From positions 1-64,000 of the forward strand of contig JANRLV010000056.1 in NCBI GenBank assembly GCA_033762195.1: a stretch of DNA of 64,000 bases, written 5' to 3'. Below the pieces are notes generated by a model. That model saw nothing but the letters and a program-made list of their open reading frames with translations, was not told where the DNA came from and did not search any database. This stretch comes from SpSt-398 sp033762195. GTDB taxonomy: Bacteria; Bacteroidota; Bacteroidia; Chitinophagales; Chitinophagaceae. This document shows positions 24,671 through 32,701 of the stretch, in pieces. Every line of letters begins with the position of its first letter. Position 1 is the stretch's first letter. A program made the position numbers and the translations under genes.

Positions 24671-25408
24671 CTATCCTTCGAGATGGATGCTAAACATGAT
24701 CATTCTTGACTGGATCCGGTCAAAAATATTGGAGTATTTCAGGGATTCATCACGGCTATGGATATTCCGCAGGCCGTTGCTTATTTTGATCTCCGGGGAG
24801 AAGATAAAACTGGGGAAATAGAAATTGAAACCGATTCCTGCTTCCACGCCATAATCGAACTTTTGGAGTTTGACCAGGTCTTCGGCCCTTTTGGCGCGGG
24901 CATTGGCGGCGAGATCGAGATCGGCTTTGAAACCTCCGAGCATATATACCCGAAAATTGCCGATCCGGTCGCTATTGAATTTTAATTGAAATGGAAACGA
25001 GAAGATCACCGATTCTATGTTTTTGGTGATATTGGTGCCATCCAGGGGATCGGGATATTTCAGGGTATAGGCGATATTCCGCTGATTGAACATCAGGGTG
25101 GGGTTGAAACGGGCTTCGAGGCGGTTGGTGATAGGTGCGGTAGCATGTAAACCCAGTTGAAAACCTACGGCATTCAATGGTTGGGCCACCATCACGGAAT
25201 CATATTGAAGGAACCGGGGGTGTTTTTCAGCATGAAAACTGGCTTGTTGAAAACCCAGGGTGATACCAAAATAATAAGGTTTGGCATCATGGTCAGGTTG
25301 GTTGAGTTCAACCATTTGGGCGGCAATGGGAGAAAAGGACCCGGTGAATCCAAGGATCAAAACGAAAGGGATCAGCTTGCGGACTTTCTTCCATTGTAGA
25401 TGCAACAT
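24671..25408 (-). CDS. porT: PorT-like type IX secretion barrel protein
   Basis: A 245-residue outer-membrane barrel with signal peptide (LIPFVLILGFTGSFSPIAAQ). It has the PorT-family pattern of alternating strands, including FGITLGFQQASF, VIFSFPFQLKFNS, VYMLGGFKADLDLA and YGVEAGIGFNFYF. PorT is needed for T9SS assembly in Porphyromonas and gliding Bacteroidota. The gene overlaps the 3' end of ubiE by 37 bases, and ubiE next to porT is a recurring arrangement in this phylum. The two T9SS sorting domains found in this window (682-2253 and 27904-29505) show that the system is used. The PorT label rests on motif and context. Confidence 0.75.
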   Translation of the reverse strand: MLHLQWKKVRKLIPFVLILGFTGSFSPIAAQMVELNQPDHDAKPYYFGITLGFQQASFHAEKHPRFLQYDSVMVAQPLNAVGFQLGLHATAPITNRLEARFNPTLMFNQRNIAYTLKYPDPLDGTNITKNIESVIFSFPFQLKFNSDRIGNFRVYMLGGFKADLDLAANARAKRAEDLVKLQKFDYGVEAGIGFNFYFPSFIFSPEIKISNGLRNIHSRDESLKYSNIFDRIQSRMIMFSIHLEG

Positions 25409-26118
25409 ATTCCAAAACTTAGCGGTTTAAACCCCGTTTGGGTAAAACCGGTACTCTTTAACAGGTTAACAAAATCAGCTCGATCGGGGAAAGCGGCAGA
25501 TGATTCTTTCAGGTACTCGTAGGCTTCCTTGTTCTGTTTCAGCCAACGGGCCACTTGCGGGGCCACCAAACCCATATACAGGTTGTAAATCTTTCTGAAT
25601 CCCGAATTCCTTGGCCTGGAAAACTCCAGCACAACCAATTTCCCACCTGGCTTCAGGACGCGGAGCAATTCGCCCAGTCCCTTTTCCAGATTCTCGAAGT
25701 TGCGTACCCCAAACGCAACCATTATGCCATCAAACGACGCATCAGGAAAATTTATTGCCTCCGCATCGCCTTTTAGCAATTGTATATGATTTGTAAGCCC
25801 TTCTTTTTCAATCTTTTGCCTGCCAATGTCCAGCATCTGCGCCGAAAGGTCGATACCGGTGACCTTGTCGGGTTTTAACATTTTACAGGTGAGAATGGCC
25901 ATATCAGCTGTGCCGGTAGCCACATCCAGTATCTGTTTTGGCTGGTATTCCTGCAAAATACGGATGGCTTTTTTCCTCCATCCAATATCGATCCCAGCTG
26001 ACAAAAACCGGTTCATCAGGTCGTATCGACCGGCAATCCGGTCAAACATTTCCTCTACCTGTTCCTTCTTGCCCTTGCTCGATTCCGAAAAGGGTTTAAT
26101 ATGATCGTGTGGCTGCAT
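25372..26118 (-). CDS. ubiE: Demethylmenaquinone methyltransferase (UbiE/MenG)
   Basis: A 248-residue SAM-dependent methyltransferase. The motifs are the UbiE signature near residues 31-50 (YDLMNRFLSAGIDIGWRKKA), the SAM-binding DVATGTADMAILT near 64, and VVLEFSRP near 157. It does the last step of menaquinone synthesis, methylating demethylmenaquinone, in the cytoplasm at the membrane face. Translationally coupled to porT by a 37-base overlap. Divergent from engB, with a heptamer-repeat hairpin in the gap. Confidence 0.92.
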   Translation of the reverse strand: MQPHDHIKPFSESSKGKKEQVEEMFDRIAGRYDLMNRFLSAGIDIGWRKKAIRILQEYQPKQILDVATGTADMAILTCKMLKPDKVTGIDLSAQMLDIGRQKIEKEGLTNHIQLLKGDAEAINFPDASFDGIMVAFGVRNFENLEKGLGELLRVLKPGGKLVVLEFSRPRNSGFRKIYNLYMGLVAPQVARWLKQNKEAYEYLKESSAAFPDRADFVNLLKSTGFTQTGFKPLSFGICCIYNGRKSAS

Positions 26119-26160
26119 AGCGGCGCAAAGTTAGGAGGAAAATATCGGTTATCTTGCAGT

Positions 26161-26276
26161 GGGATGTTGGAGGTTGGATGTTGGATGTTGGTGGTCAGGG
26201 TTTCCAGGTACGGGTTCAAAGGTCCGACTTCGGACTTCGGACTCCTGACCACCAACATCCAACATCCAACCTCCCG
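26161..26276. repeat. Heptamer-repeat inverted repeat (GGATGTT type)
   Basis: The left arm starts with tandem 7-base units GGATGTT/GGAGGTT; the right arm carries their reverse complement (CATCCAA units) and ends about 14 bases before the engB ATG. The loop also keeps a 7-base rhythm (CTTCGGA twice). If transcribed it forms a long hairpin in the engB leader. Confidence 0.8.
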
Positions 26277-26290
26277 CTACACAAAACAAC

Positions 26291-26929
26291 ATGCAAATTA
26301 CCAGCGCTACCTACCTCATTTCCTCCGCCTACTGGGACAAATGCCCCAAACCCGACAGACCGGAATATGCCTTTATTGGCCGGAGCAATGTGGGTAAATC
26401 TTCCCTTATCAATATGCTCTGTGACAACCAGAAATTGGCAAAAACCTCTGCATCCCCGGGAAAAACACAATTGATCAACCATTTTGAGATTCTATCAAAA
26501 AAGGGGGAGAGGTCCAAGGCACAAAAATGGTATCTGGTTGACCTTCCCGGTTATGGCTATGCCAAAGTAGCACAGAAGGACCGCCGTCGCTGGGAACAAA
26601 TGATCGAGAATTACCTGCGGAAAAGGGAGAATCTGGTGAATGTATTTACCCTGATTGATAGCCGGCATACTCCTCAGGCAATCGATCTCGAGTTCATAGA
26701 GCAGTTGGGTAAATGGGGAATCCCTTTTTCGATCGTATTTACCAAGACCGATAAAAATAAACCCATGGCCACCCAGCGTAATATCAATGCTTTTTTGGAT
26801 AAGATGAAAGAGAATTGGGAATCGCTGCCTCCCTGGTTCACTACCTCTGCGTTTACTAAACTGGGTCGGGAGGAAATACTCGACTACATTAATGACCTGA
26901 ACAACAGTGATAATATCCACACCCCTTGA
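26291..26929 (+). CDS. engB: Ribosome biogenesis GTPase EngB (YihA/YsxC)
   Basis: A 212-residue TrmE-Era-EngA-EngB type GTPase: G1 GRSNVGKSS at 30-38, G3 DLPGYG near 88, G4 TKTDK near 155, G5 TSAF near 188. EngB acts in late assembly of the large ribosomal subunit and is usually essential. The ATG follows the right arm of the heptamer inverted repeat by 14 bases, so any mRNA starting upstream would carry that hairpin next to the ribosome-binding region. Confidence 0.93.
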   Translation: MQITSATYLISSAYWDKCPKPDRPEYAFIGRSNVGKSSLINMLCDNQKLAKTSASPGKTQLINHFEILSKKGERSKAQKWYLVDLPGYGYAKVAQKDRRRWEQMIENYLRKRENLVNVFTLIDSRHTPQAIDLEFIEQLGKWGIPFSIVFTKTDKNKPMATQRNINAFLDKMKENWESLPPWFTTSAFTKLGREEILDYINDLNNSDNIHTP

Positions 26930-26995
26930 AAACAGGTCATTTTCCAACGATTTATAGGCTTATTTGAGTATCTTGCCCCCGGATTTAACCTTCAT

Positions 26996-27190
26996 ATGAA
27001 AAGATTACTCTCTGAAAAGATCCTTGTACTAGCCTTGTTTGGAGTCGCCCTTTTCTTCTTCTACGTAGCGAATGAAGACACAAAGAAACTGGGGGTCCTT
27101 CAGAAGAACAATTCCAGCCCCTCTCTATTCATGTCCAATCAGCCTGACTCTACTACCGATGCTTCGGCAGGCACGCAGTTATTGCGCTGA
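26996..27190 (+). CDS. Small single-pass membrane protein
   Basis: A 64-residue protein: basic start MKRLLSEK, one membrane helix (ILVLALFGVALFFFYVA, residues 9-25) and a short polar tail rich in Ser, Asp and Gln. No family recognised. It lies 66 bases after engB in the same direction. The plausible helix topology and a good ATG support it, but so small a frame could be chance. Confidence 0.5.
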   Translation: MKRLLSEKILVLALFGVALFFFYVANEDTKKLGVLQKNNSSPSLFMSNQPDSTTDASAGTQLLR

Positions 27191-27298
27191 TCAATAAAGC
27201 TAAATTCCAGGTATTTTTTTTGAATGAACCCACTGTCTTGGGGTGACAGGTATTGGCTGCCGTTTTTCCCGGCAGAAATCAATCGGGACCGGGCGGGA

Positions 27299-27772
27299 TC
27301 AGTTTACGATCTTGTTGGCACAACTACTGCTTGCAAAAGCCTCCGGTTTGGCTTTGAAAGCAAATCCCATACCCAGGATATATCCCATGGCTTCCCGCAA
27401 AGCATCATTGCTTTTGAATTGCGGGTTGGTATTGATATCCGCATGCACTTCCATGTCCACATTGTAAATAGTGAACAAATTGCAAAGCTCATACGCGATC
27501 TCAATACTCCTGGCTACTTCAGTCAGCATCCGTTCCTTGATGGTAAAGCGTTGGCGGGTCTTGTCATTTTGTATGAACATGAACCCTCCATGGCCCTCGC
27601 GCAAAAAGACAATGACCGTGGCAAATTCGGTCTCCTGTCCTTTCACCTGAGAGTCAGTGCCAATGCAAACCTTTAAGTGGAAACCTTTTTCCGTCTCACG
27701 CCGGATGGCGTTTTCAACGGCCTGGTAGATGGGGAGATCAATGGTTTCGCCATTAAATTTTCTCCAACGCAT
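27299..27772 (-). CDS. YkuK/DUF458 family RNase H-like protein
   Basis: A 157-residue soluble protein matching DUF458 (YkuK), predicted to have an RNase H-like fold. The motif CIGTDSQVKG near residue 36 carries the first acidic residue, and VDMEVHADIN near 104 and a conserved C-terminal GYILGMGF near 130 supply the rest. In Firmicutes YkuK is linked to sporulation or stress; in Bacteroidota the role is unknown. It ends in a short hairpin region (CTGCCG...CGGCAG at about 27258) that may be its terminator. Confidence 0.8.
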   Translation of the reverse strand: MRWRKFNGETIDLPIYQAVENAIRRETEKGFHLKVCIGTDSQVKGQETEFATVIVFLREGHGGFMFIQNDKTRQRFTIKERMLTEVARSIEIAYELCNLFTIYNVDMEVHADINTNPQFKSNDALREAMGYILGMGFAFKAKPEAFASSSCANKIVN

Positions 27773-27853
27773 AGTAAAGAGGTTTTCCTAAGTTATCGAA
27801 AAACCTCCGGATTTGAGGAATCTTGTTTATTAAATGTGGATTAACCTAATGCA

Positions 27854-27884
27854 AAAAGCTAATAGCGCAAGGCTATTAGCTTTT
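27854..27884 (-). terminator. Terminator of the secreted metalloprotease gene
   Basis: Perfect stem of 13 base pairs, AAAAGCTAATAGC (27854-27866) and GCTATTAGCTTTT (27872-27884), with a T-run on the minus strand, 20 bases after the protease stop codon. The AGCTAAT unit recurs at 37625-37663 and at the end of murC (about 60860-60877). Confidence 0.8.
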
Positions 27885-27903
27885 ACTATTTAGTCTTTAT
27901 GGA

Positions 27904-29505
27904 TTAGTTTTTGAAAAACTTCTCTGTCCAAACCTGCCCATTTCCCATAAAGCGGATAAGGTAGATACCAGATGCACCCGAACCCGTTTCAATGGAATTG
28001 AACCCTTTCTGGATCTTCCCGGTGCGAATGGAACGTCCATTATAATCGAGAACCTGGAATTGGTAATCGCCAGGACTGTTGACCGACAAGGTAGACCGTA
28101 CCTGGTTGCCTATCAGCGTGGGCTTGGTAAAGCTACCGGAACGGAGGATGATCGTATTGGAGTATTCTTTGCGACCGGTTTCAAGGGTGGCCATGATCCG
28201 GTATTGAATGGATTTGTTTTCGTTAAAGAACCAGGAGTAATTTCTTTTATCCGGACTTAGATTGACCAGCGTTTTGAATTGGCGTCCATCGGTAGAGTAG
28301 AGTATCGTTAATTGGGAGATCGGCTCATCAGCCAGAATGGACCACTCCAGGTTATGCAGGTTCTGGTCAGCAATACCATTGAGCCTGAGGTCTTGAATTG
28401 GGAGCAGGGTACCATCAATAAACCCGGCCTGTAAAGAATAGGAACCCAGACTGCCATATTCGGAAGCATACATATTACCATCCCCATTTACACTGATATA
28501 ATAAGTGCCTGCAGATAAAATAGTGTCGATAAGAGAACTGAGTTGATTACCGGGATTATAGGTGCCAAGGGCATTGAAATATTGGTCGTAGATCACCACG
28601 TTCATATCCAGGTCAGATCCGGCATTTCCGGTGCCAACATTGTAAGGAATGGCATCAAGCGTGAAGTTTCCGAATTCAGGGAGGTTAAACTCATAGTAAT
28701 CGATATCGGTTGTACGTTCCACTACACCGTTGATGGTGAATTGCCCGGATACATCAAAACTCAGGTTGGTGGCAGCGGCAAAATTATTACCGTTGTCATC
28801 TGTCCGGAAACCAAATCCATTGTAACTGCTGGTGATCACATCCAGATCGGATTGGATACTGGCGCAGCCAAATGAGTTAGGTCCATTATGCCACACGGTC
28901 ATATTCTGGTTATACCCGGCGCCCATGATCGGGGCCCAACCAATTTCACCTGTTCCCTGCCCCCAATTGTATTCAGAGGTTTTAAAACAGGCACCATCGT
29001 ATGTGCTTTGGTGACGAAGTCCGACCGTATGCCCGGCCTCGTGCGAAACGGCCTCGGCAATGTTTTTTACATTATATCCAAACAAAGAAGAGAAAACAAA
29101 ACAGGGTGTTCCGTCTCCCCATTTAAAAGAATTTACATAGGCTACACCCCCTGCACCACTGCCATACCATTCGTAGGAGGAAGTAATGATCACGCGCATA
29201 CGGCTACTGGCCGGAGCGGCGGTGTATTTTGCTTCTTCGGTGGTGATATTGATATTAAAAGGACGATAATCTTCGGCCACGCGGTTAAATACCTCGGTAA
29301 CCTGATCATTGGTAAGGCCGGATGTGTTGGCAGAAAAGGGGCCGGAGAAATTCCAGACGGTGCCAGTGACATACATTCCATCAAAATCCAACAAAATAGT
29401 GGCACTGGCAGACGGGAAGCTGTTAAGCACCGGCACCTGGGCTTGTGCAAAGACCAGGTGCGCGGTGAACAGGGCGGTAAGTACGGTTCGTAAAATGCTT
29501 TTCAT
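27904..29505 (-). CDS. Secreted metzincin-type zinc protease with T9SS sorting domain
   Basis: A 533-residue protein: signal peptide (residues 1-22), metalloprotease domain with HEAGHTVGLRH at 155-165 (three zinc-binding histidines and the catalytic Glu) and Met-turn candidate APIMGAGY near 192, then a pre-peptidase C-terminal-like beta domain at about 245-365 (IDYYEFNLPEFGNFTLDA), a fibronectin-like region and a T9SS type A C-terminal domain (about 450-533, with SGIYLIRF and WTEKFFKN). It should be secreted through the outer membrane and digest extracellular protein. No inhibitor or propeptide gene is adjacent. Confidence 0.88.
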   Translation of the reverse strand: MKSILRTVLTALFTAHLVFAQAQVPVLNSFPSASATILLDFDGMYVTGTVWNFSGPFSANTSGLTNDQVTEVFNRVAEDYRPFNINITTEEAKYTAAPASSRMRVIITSSYEWYGSGAGGVAYVNSFKWGDGTPCFVFSSLFGYNVKNIAEAVSHEAGHTVGLRHQSTYDGACFKTSEYNWGQGTGEIGWAPIMGAGYNQNMTVWHNGPNSFGCASIQSDLDVITSSYNGFGFRTDDNGNNFAAATNLSFDVSGQFTINGVVERTTDIDYYEFNLPEFGNFTLDAIPYNVGTGNAGSDLDMNVVIYDQYFNALGTYNPGNQLSSLIDTILSAGTYYISVNGDGNMYASEYGSLGSYSLQAGFIDGTLLPIQDLRLNGIADQNLHNLEWSILADEPISQLTILYSTDGRQFKTLVNLSPDKRNYSWFFNENKSIQYRIMATLETGRKEYSNTIILRSGSFTKPTLIGNQVRSTLSVNSPGDYQFQVLDYNGRSIRTGKIQKGFNSIETGSGASGIYLIRFMGNGQVWTEKFFKN

Positions 29506-29566
29506 AGTAGTAGGTGGTTGCGTTTTCGAAGGGCGGATAGGGATTAAAAACGGACCTAGCTGTCGA

Positions 29567-30034
29567 TCATTCGTTGATCAAATCATAAAAACCTTTTTTT
29601 ATAAAATAATAAGCATTCTTTTCCTGCACCAGTTCATAGGCATCCTGGTGCTGGAGACTAATGATCCTTCCGGTATACCGGACCGATCCATTGGCCTCCG
29701 TTATGCGGGCGATGTGCATCAGCGCTCCGTTGAAATTGGTCGAACGGATCGCTACACTGCGCACGGTACTGTCGCCGGGCTCAGATTTGGAGGTTACCAC
29801 ACCACGGAAATCAAATCCATTTCCGAAACTTCTATCTACACGCTGATCTTGCTGAACTTGTAAAAGGGATTGGAGCTCTGAAACAGAGCAGGGTATCCGT
29901 GATGGTAATTCTTGAAAAAGGGTTGGTTTGGAAAGATCCGGCTCCCGTACCGGTAAGGGCTTGTCCTGCGCGGTGAGGGTCAGAACGAAACAGACACAGA
30001 TAAAGAGGAGGGAACCTCTTTTCAGGGTTTTCAT
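29567..30034 (-). CDS. Secreted protein of unknown function
   Basis: A 155-residue protein with signal peptide (LLFICVCFVLTLTAQ, cleavage after about residue 22). The mature part has FQELPSRIPCSVSEL and NFNGALMHIARI segments and ends in FIKKGFYDLINE. It is encoded 61 bases upstream of the metalloprotease gene in the same direction, so it may be cotranscribed and could assist or be linked to the protease, but no such activity can be shown. No family recognised. Confidence 0.65.
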   Translation of the reverse strand: MKTLKRGSLLFICVCFVLTLTAQDKPLPVREPDLSKPTLFQELPSRIPCSVSELQSLLQVQQDQRVDRSFGNGFDFRGVVTSKSEPGDSTVRSVAIRSTNFNGALMHIARITEANGSVRYTGRIISLQHQDAYELVQEKNAYYFIKKGFYDLINE

Positions 30035-30256
30035 TGTTTGGATTTTTTATAATAACGGATTTTTGCCCAGTAAATTTTATTACTGTTGCTTTCAGTGGGG
30101 ACGGATTTCAAAAATCAGTATTATTTTTTGCAAATGCAATGATTTACCCTTAGCTATTTTTAAAATTCAGTAATAGTCGGTTAACAATACTGGTAATACT
30201 ACGTGGTGTAAATGCTAAGTACCTATGGGGTATGCCCGATGAAAATCATACAGTGG

Positions 30257-30622
30257 TTAGTATTGTCCCGTTGACAGCATGACCAGCGTACAGGCTTCCA
30301 GTGTTTGTATCCCTTGCTTTTGTGCCAGGGATAGAAGTTCATCATTCTCTGTTCCGGGATTAAAGATGATCCGCCGGGGTTGGAGGGAAAGGATATAATC
30401 GTAATATTCTTTCTGATGTGTTGGGTTGAGGTAGAGGGTAACGGTGTCGATGTTTTCCAAAACCTTTTTTTCGGTACCGATCAGGGTATCGCCAACCACG
30501 GTTTTCTTACGCCCGATAGCTTCTACCGGGTGTCCATGTGATTTCAACCGTTGTAAGGCCAGATAGCTGTACCGGGATGGATTATCAGAGGCGCCGAGTA
30601 TGAGGGTTTTTTTGGAAGACAT
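30257..30622 (-). CDS. CoA-binding Rossmann domain protein
   Basis: A 121-residue single-domain protein of the CoA_binding_2 family (YccU-like). It opens TLILGASDNPSRYSYLA, the nucleotide-binding glycine turn, and later has IIFNPGTEN near residue 88. Family members bind CoA-type ligands in crystal structures; the cellular role is unknown. It is followed, in the opposite direction of reading, by the DCC-family gene with about 120 bases between them. Confidence 0.85.
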   Translation of the reverse strand: MSSKKTLILGASDNPSRYSYLALQRLKSHGHPVEAIGRKKTVVGDTLIGTEKKVLENIDTVTLYLNPTHQKEYYDYILSLQPRRIIFNPGTENDELLSLAQKQGIQTLEACTLVMLSTGQY

Positions 30623-30744
30623 ACTGCAAAATTACCGGGATTTGTGGAATTATGGGATTACCCGGATCTCCGCGTATTTGTTTCTCGCAGCGCCCGCTAA
30701 GATCTTTGCGAACGCTGCGAGAAACTGTAGATTGAAAAAGTGCA

Positions 30745-31575
30745 CTACTTGTTTCCAAATAAAAAGAGCAGGAACAAAGCCATACCACCTAATTGCATTC
30801 CGGCGATCCAGGAATAGGATTTGAGGATGCCGGCATAACTCATTCTCCGGATATATTCCCGGAAAACGAGTATCACAAGCATCACCAGAAAAACCTTAAC
30901 CGCCACCACTGATAACCAGGCAGCCGATACGATGAGCGGTATAAGCAGAAGATTGGAGGTCAGCGCCAGCATGTTCACCTGCCCCAGGAATTCAAAGGCC
31001 TTCTCTTTCTTTAAGAAAAATGCCAGGCTGAGGTTACAAACCACCAATAGAAAATGCCCTGATTGTAATTCCCAAAAATTAAGTGTGTAAGTGGGTATGG
31101 ATTGGAGCAACTGGTGGGCGGGTATCAACATAAGGGTATTAAAGAGAAGCCCGAGGAAAAGAAACAATATTCGATACCGATAGTCAAAAGAAGGTGAACA
31201 ATCTATTTCGCCAGGCCCGCAGGGTATAGCGGTGATCACTTTGCGGTTATACGAAATGAGTTTGTATAATTTCCGAAGTAAAAAATTGATGGGTGCCCAA
31301 TGCCCAATGGTCTTAACAAAAGGCATCTTTCGACCCAGAATCTCCAGTAATGCATCAATGCCATAGAGTACCATGGCGGATTCTTTGTTTACCAGCGGGA
31401 TCTCATTGGTGCCCTTCACAAAATCGATCTTTGACAGCCATTTTTCAGGGATAGCAGAAAAGGCCTGCCTCTCCTCTGGGGCTAATAAACCGGACCTGAC
31501 AAAGAATTTGGTATAACATACACAGAGTGGGCAATGATCATCATAAAAAAGAATGGAGCTGTTCATGGTCGTCAT
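30745..31575 (-). CDS. DCC/DUF393 family thioredoxin-like protein with membrane domain
   Basis: A 276-residue protein. Residues 8 to about 115 are a DCC (DUF393) domain with FYDDHCPLC at 10-18, a CPLC redox-type motif, and the family's central VNKESAMVLYG segment. Residues about 130-275 hold five or six hydrophobic helices, an unusual C-terminal membrane extension. It probably does thiol chemistry at the membrane. It sits last in a same-strand set with a four-helix protein and a GbsR-type regulator. Confidence 0.75.
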   Translation of the reverse strand: MTTMNSSILFYDDHCPLCVCYTKFFVRSGLLAPEERQAFSAIPEKWLSKIDFVKGTNEIPLVNKESAMVLYGIDALLEILGRKMPFVKTIGHWAPINFLLRKLYKLISYNRKVITAIPCGPGEIDCSPSFDYRYRILFLFLGLLFNTLMLIPAHQLLQSIPTYTLNFWELQSGHFLLVVCNLSLAFFLKKEKAFEFLGQVNMLALTSNLLLIPLIVSAAWLSVVAVKVFLVMLVILVFREYIRRMSYAGILKSYSWIAGMQLGGMALFLLFLFGNK

Positions 31576-31600
31576 TTTTATAAGTACATGAACGAAACGT

Positions 31601-31987
31601 TTACTTGAGATGGATGAATTCCCGGCGACGAAGGGTTTTGAATTCCTCCAGACAGATCAGTGTATAATAGGGGGCCAGGATCAAGGGCAGGAATACCATC
31701 AGGTAGAGGTAGAAGATGAATAAAGGAACATCCCAGACACCGAGTAGAAGGGAGAGCAATCCCAATAGAAATAAGACCAGTATGGTGAATTGGTAAATAC
31801 GGCGGTGCGAAGAGGGAGTGTATTGGTCTTTCAGCAGGATGTGGGTAATCATGCTTAAGATTTGCCAGCCCCCAACCACTGTATAAATCCACATAAAAGA
31901 AGTTCCTCCCTGCTGAATATAGTAAATGGTCCCACCCAGGATCAAAACAAGATTGGTGACGAGGTCCGCCAGTTTGATCGTTTTCAT
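31601..31987 (-). CDS. Four-helix membrane protein of unknown function
   Basis: A 128-residue protein with four hydrophobic segments (about 6-23, 33-50, 66-82, 86-106). No family recognised. It lies 25 bases upstream of the DCC-family gene and 27 bases downstream of a GbsR-type regulator, all on the minus strand, so the three probably form one operon controlled by the regulator. Confidence 0.65.
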   Translation of the reverse strand: MKTIKLADLVTNLVLILGGTIYYIQQGGTSFMWIYTVVGGWQILSMITHILLKDQYTPSSHRRIYQFTILVLFLLGLLSLLLGVWDVPLFIFYLYLMVFLPLILAPYYTLICLEEFKTLRRREFIHLK

Positions 31988-32014
31988 TTCAATTAATTTT
32001 AAAATCGGAGATGA

Positions 32015-32521
32015 TTACTTAAAGAACTTAACCAGGTTTCCTACAAACCAGTTCTCCTCGGCTTTGATCATTACATCAAGTGTACGATCAGCTTGTTGGC
32101 CAAGCTTTTTGATTCCGCTTACGGTATTCACAAAGGTTTTTACCTTTTTATCCTTCTTGTCACCTTCAACCGCTTCCAGCTTATTAAGCAGATCGAGCAT
32201 GGGTTCCAATTCCCTTTTCTTCCGCTCCTTTACGATCTGCTTGACCACTTTCCAGATATCTTTCTCTGCACTAAAATACTCCTTTCTTTCCCCGGAGAGG
32301 ATCACCCTTTCGACCAGACCCCAGTTAATGAGTTCACGAATGTTCATGTTGGTATTCCCCCGGCTGATGTTCAATTCTTCCATGATGTCGTCCTGCGTCA
32401 GAGGGTCAGGACTTACCAGCAATAAGGCATGTATTTGTGCCATGGTGCGGTTGATCCCCCAATGGGTACCAAATCCGCCCCAGCTGCTGATGAATTGTTG
32501 TTTGGCTTCAGTGAGTTTCAT
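32015..32521 (-). CDS. GbsR/MarR family transcriptional regulator
   Basis: A 168-residue protein. Residues about 18-85 form a MarR-like winged helix (MAQIHALLLVSPDPLTQDDI, then EELNISRGNTNMNIREL as recognition helix), as in GbsR-type regulators. The C-terminus is helical and probably dimerises. It heads the putative operon with the four-helix membrane protein and the DCC-family protein and likely controls it. The ligand is unknown. The heptamer repeat at 32592 lies upstream of its start. Confidence 0.85.
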   Translation of the reverse strand: MKLTEAKQQFISSWGGFGTHWGINRTMAQIHALLLVSPDPLTQDDIMEELNISRGNTNMNIRELINWGLVERVILSGERKEYFSAEKDIWKVVKQIVKERKKRELEPMLDLLNKLEAVEGDKKDKKVKTFVNTVSGIKKLGQQADRTLDVMIKAEENWFVGNLVKFFK

Positions 32522-32591
32522 GGCGTAAAATTAGGTAATGTTACTGAAGTTTCAAAAAATATTGAAAAAAAAAGTTTTCGCCAGATGCGAG

Positions 32592-32700
32592 AGGTGAATG
32601 GTGAATAGTGAATGGTGAATAGTGAATGGGAAACCTGAGTCGTGAGTAGAGACCCCCTCGATTCTAGTTCACCATTCACTATTCACCATTCACTATTCAC
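32592..32700. repeat. Heptamer-repeat inverted repeat (GTGAATG/GTGAATA type)
   Basis: The left arm (32592-32631) alternates GTGAATG and GTGAATA units; the right arm (32668-32700) alternates the reverse complements CATTCAC and TATTCAC. The loop is about 36 bases. The right arm stops one base before the stop codon of the DUF5723 gene. Confidence 0.85.
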
Positions 32701-32701
32701 A

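Noticed and set aside
26055..26258. Short frames across the hairpin upstream of engB
   Set aside because: They translate the 7-base repeat units on both strands and have no protein character.
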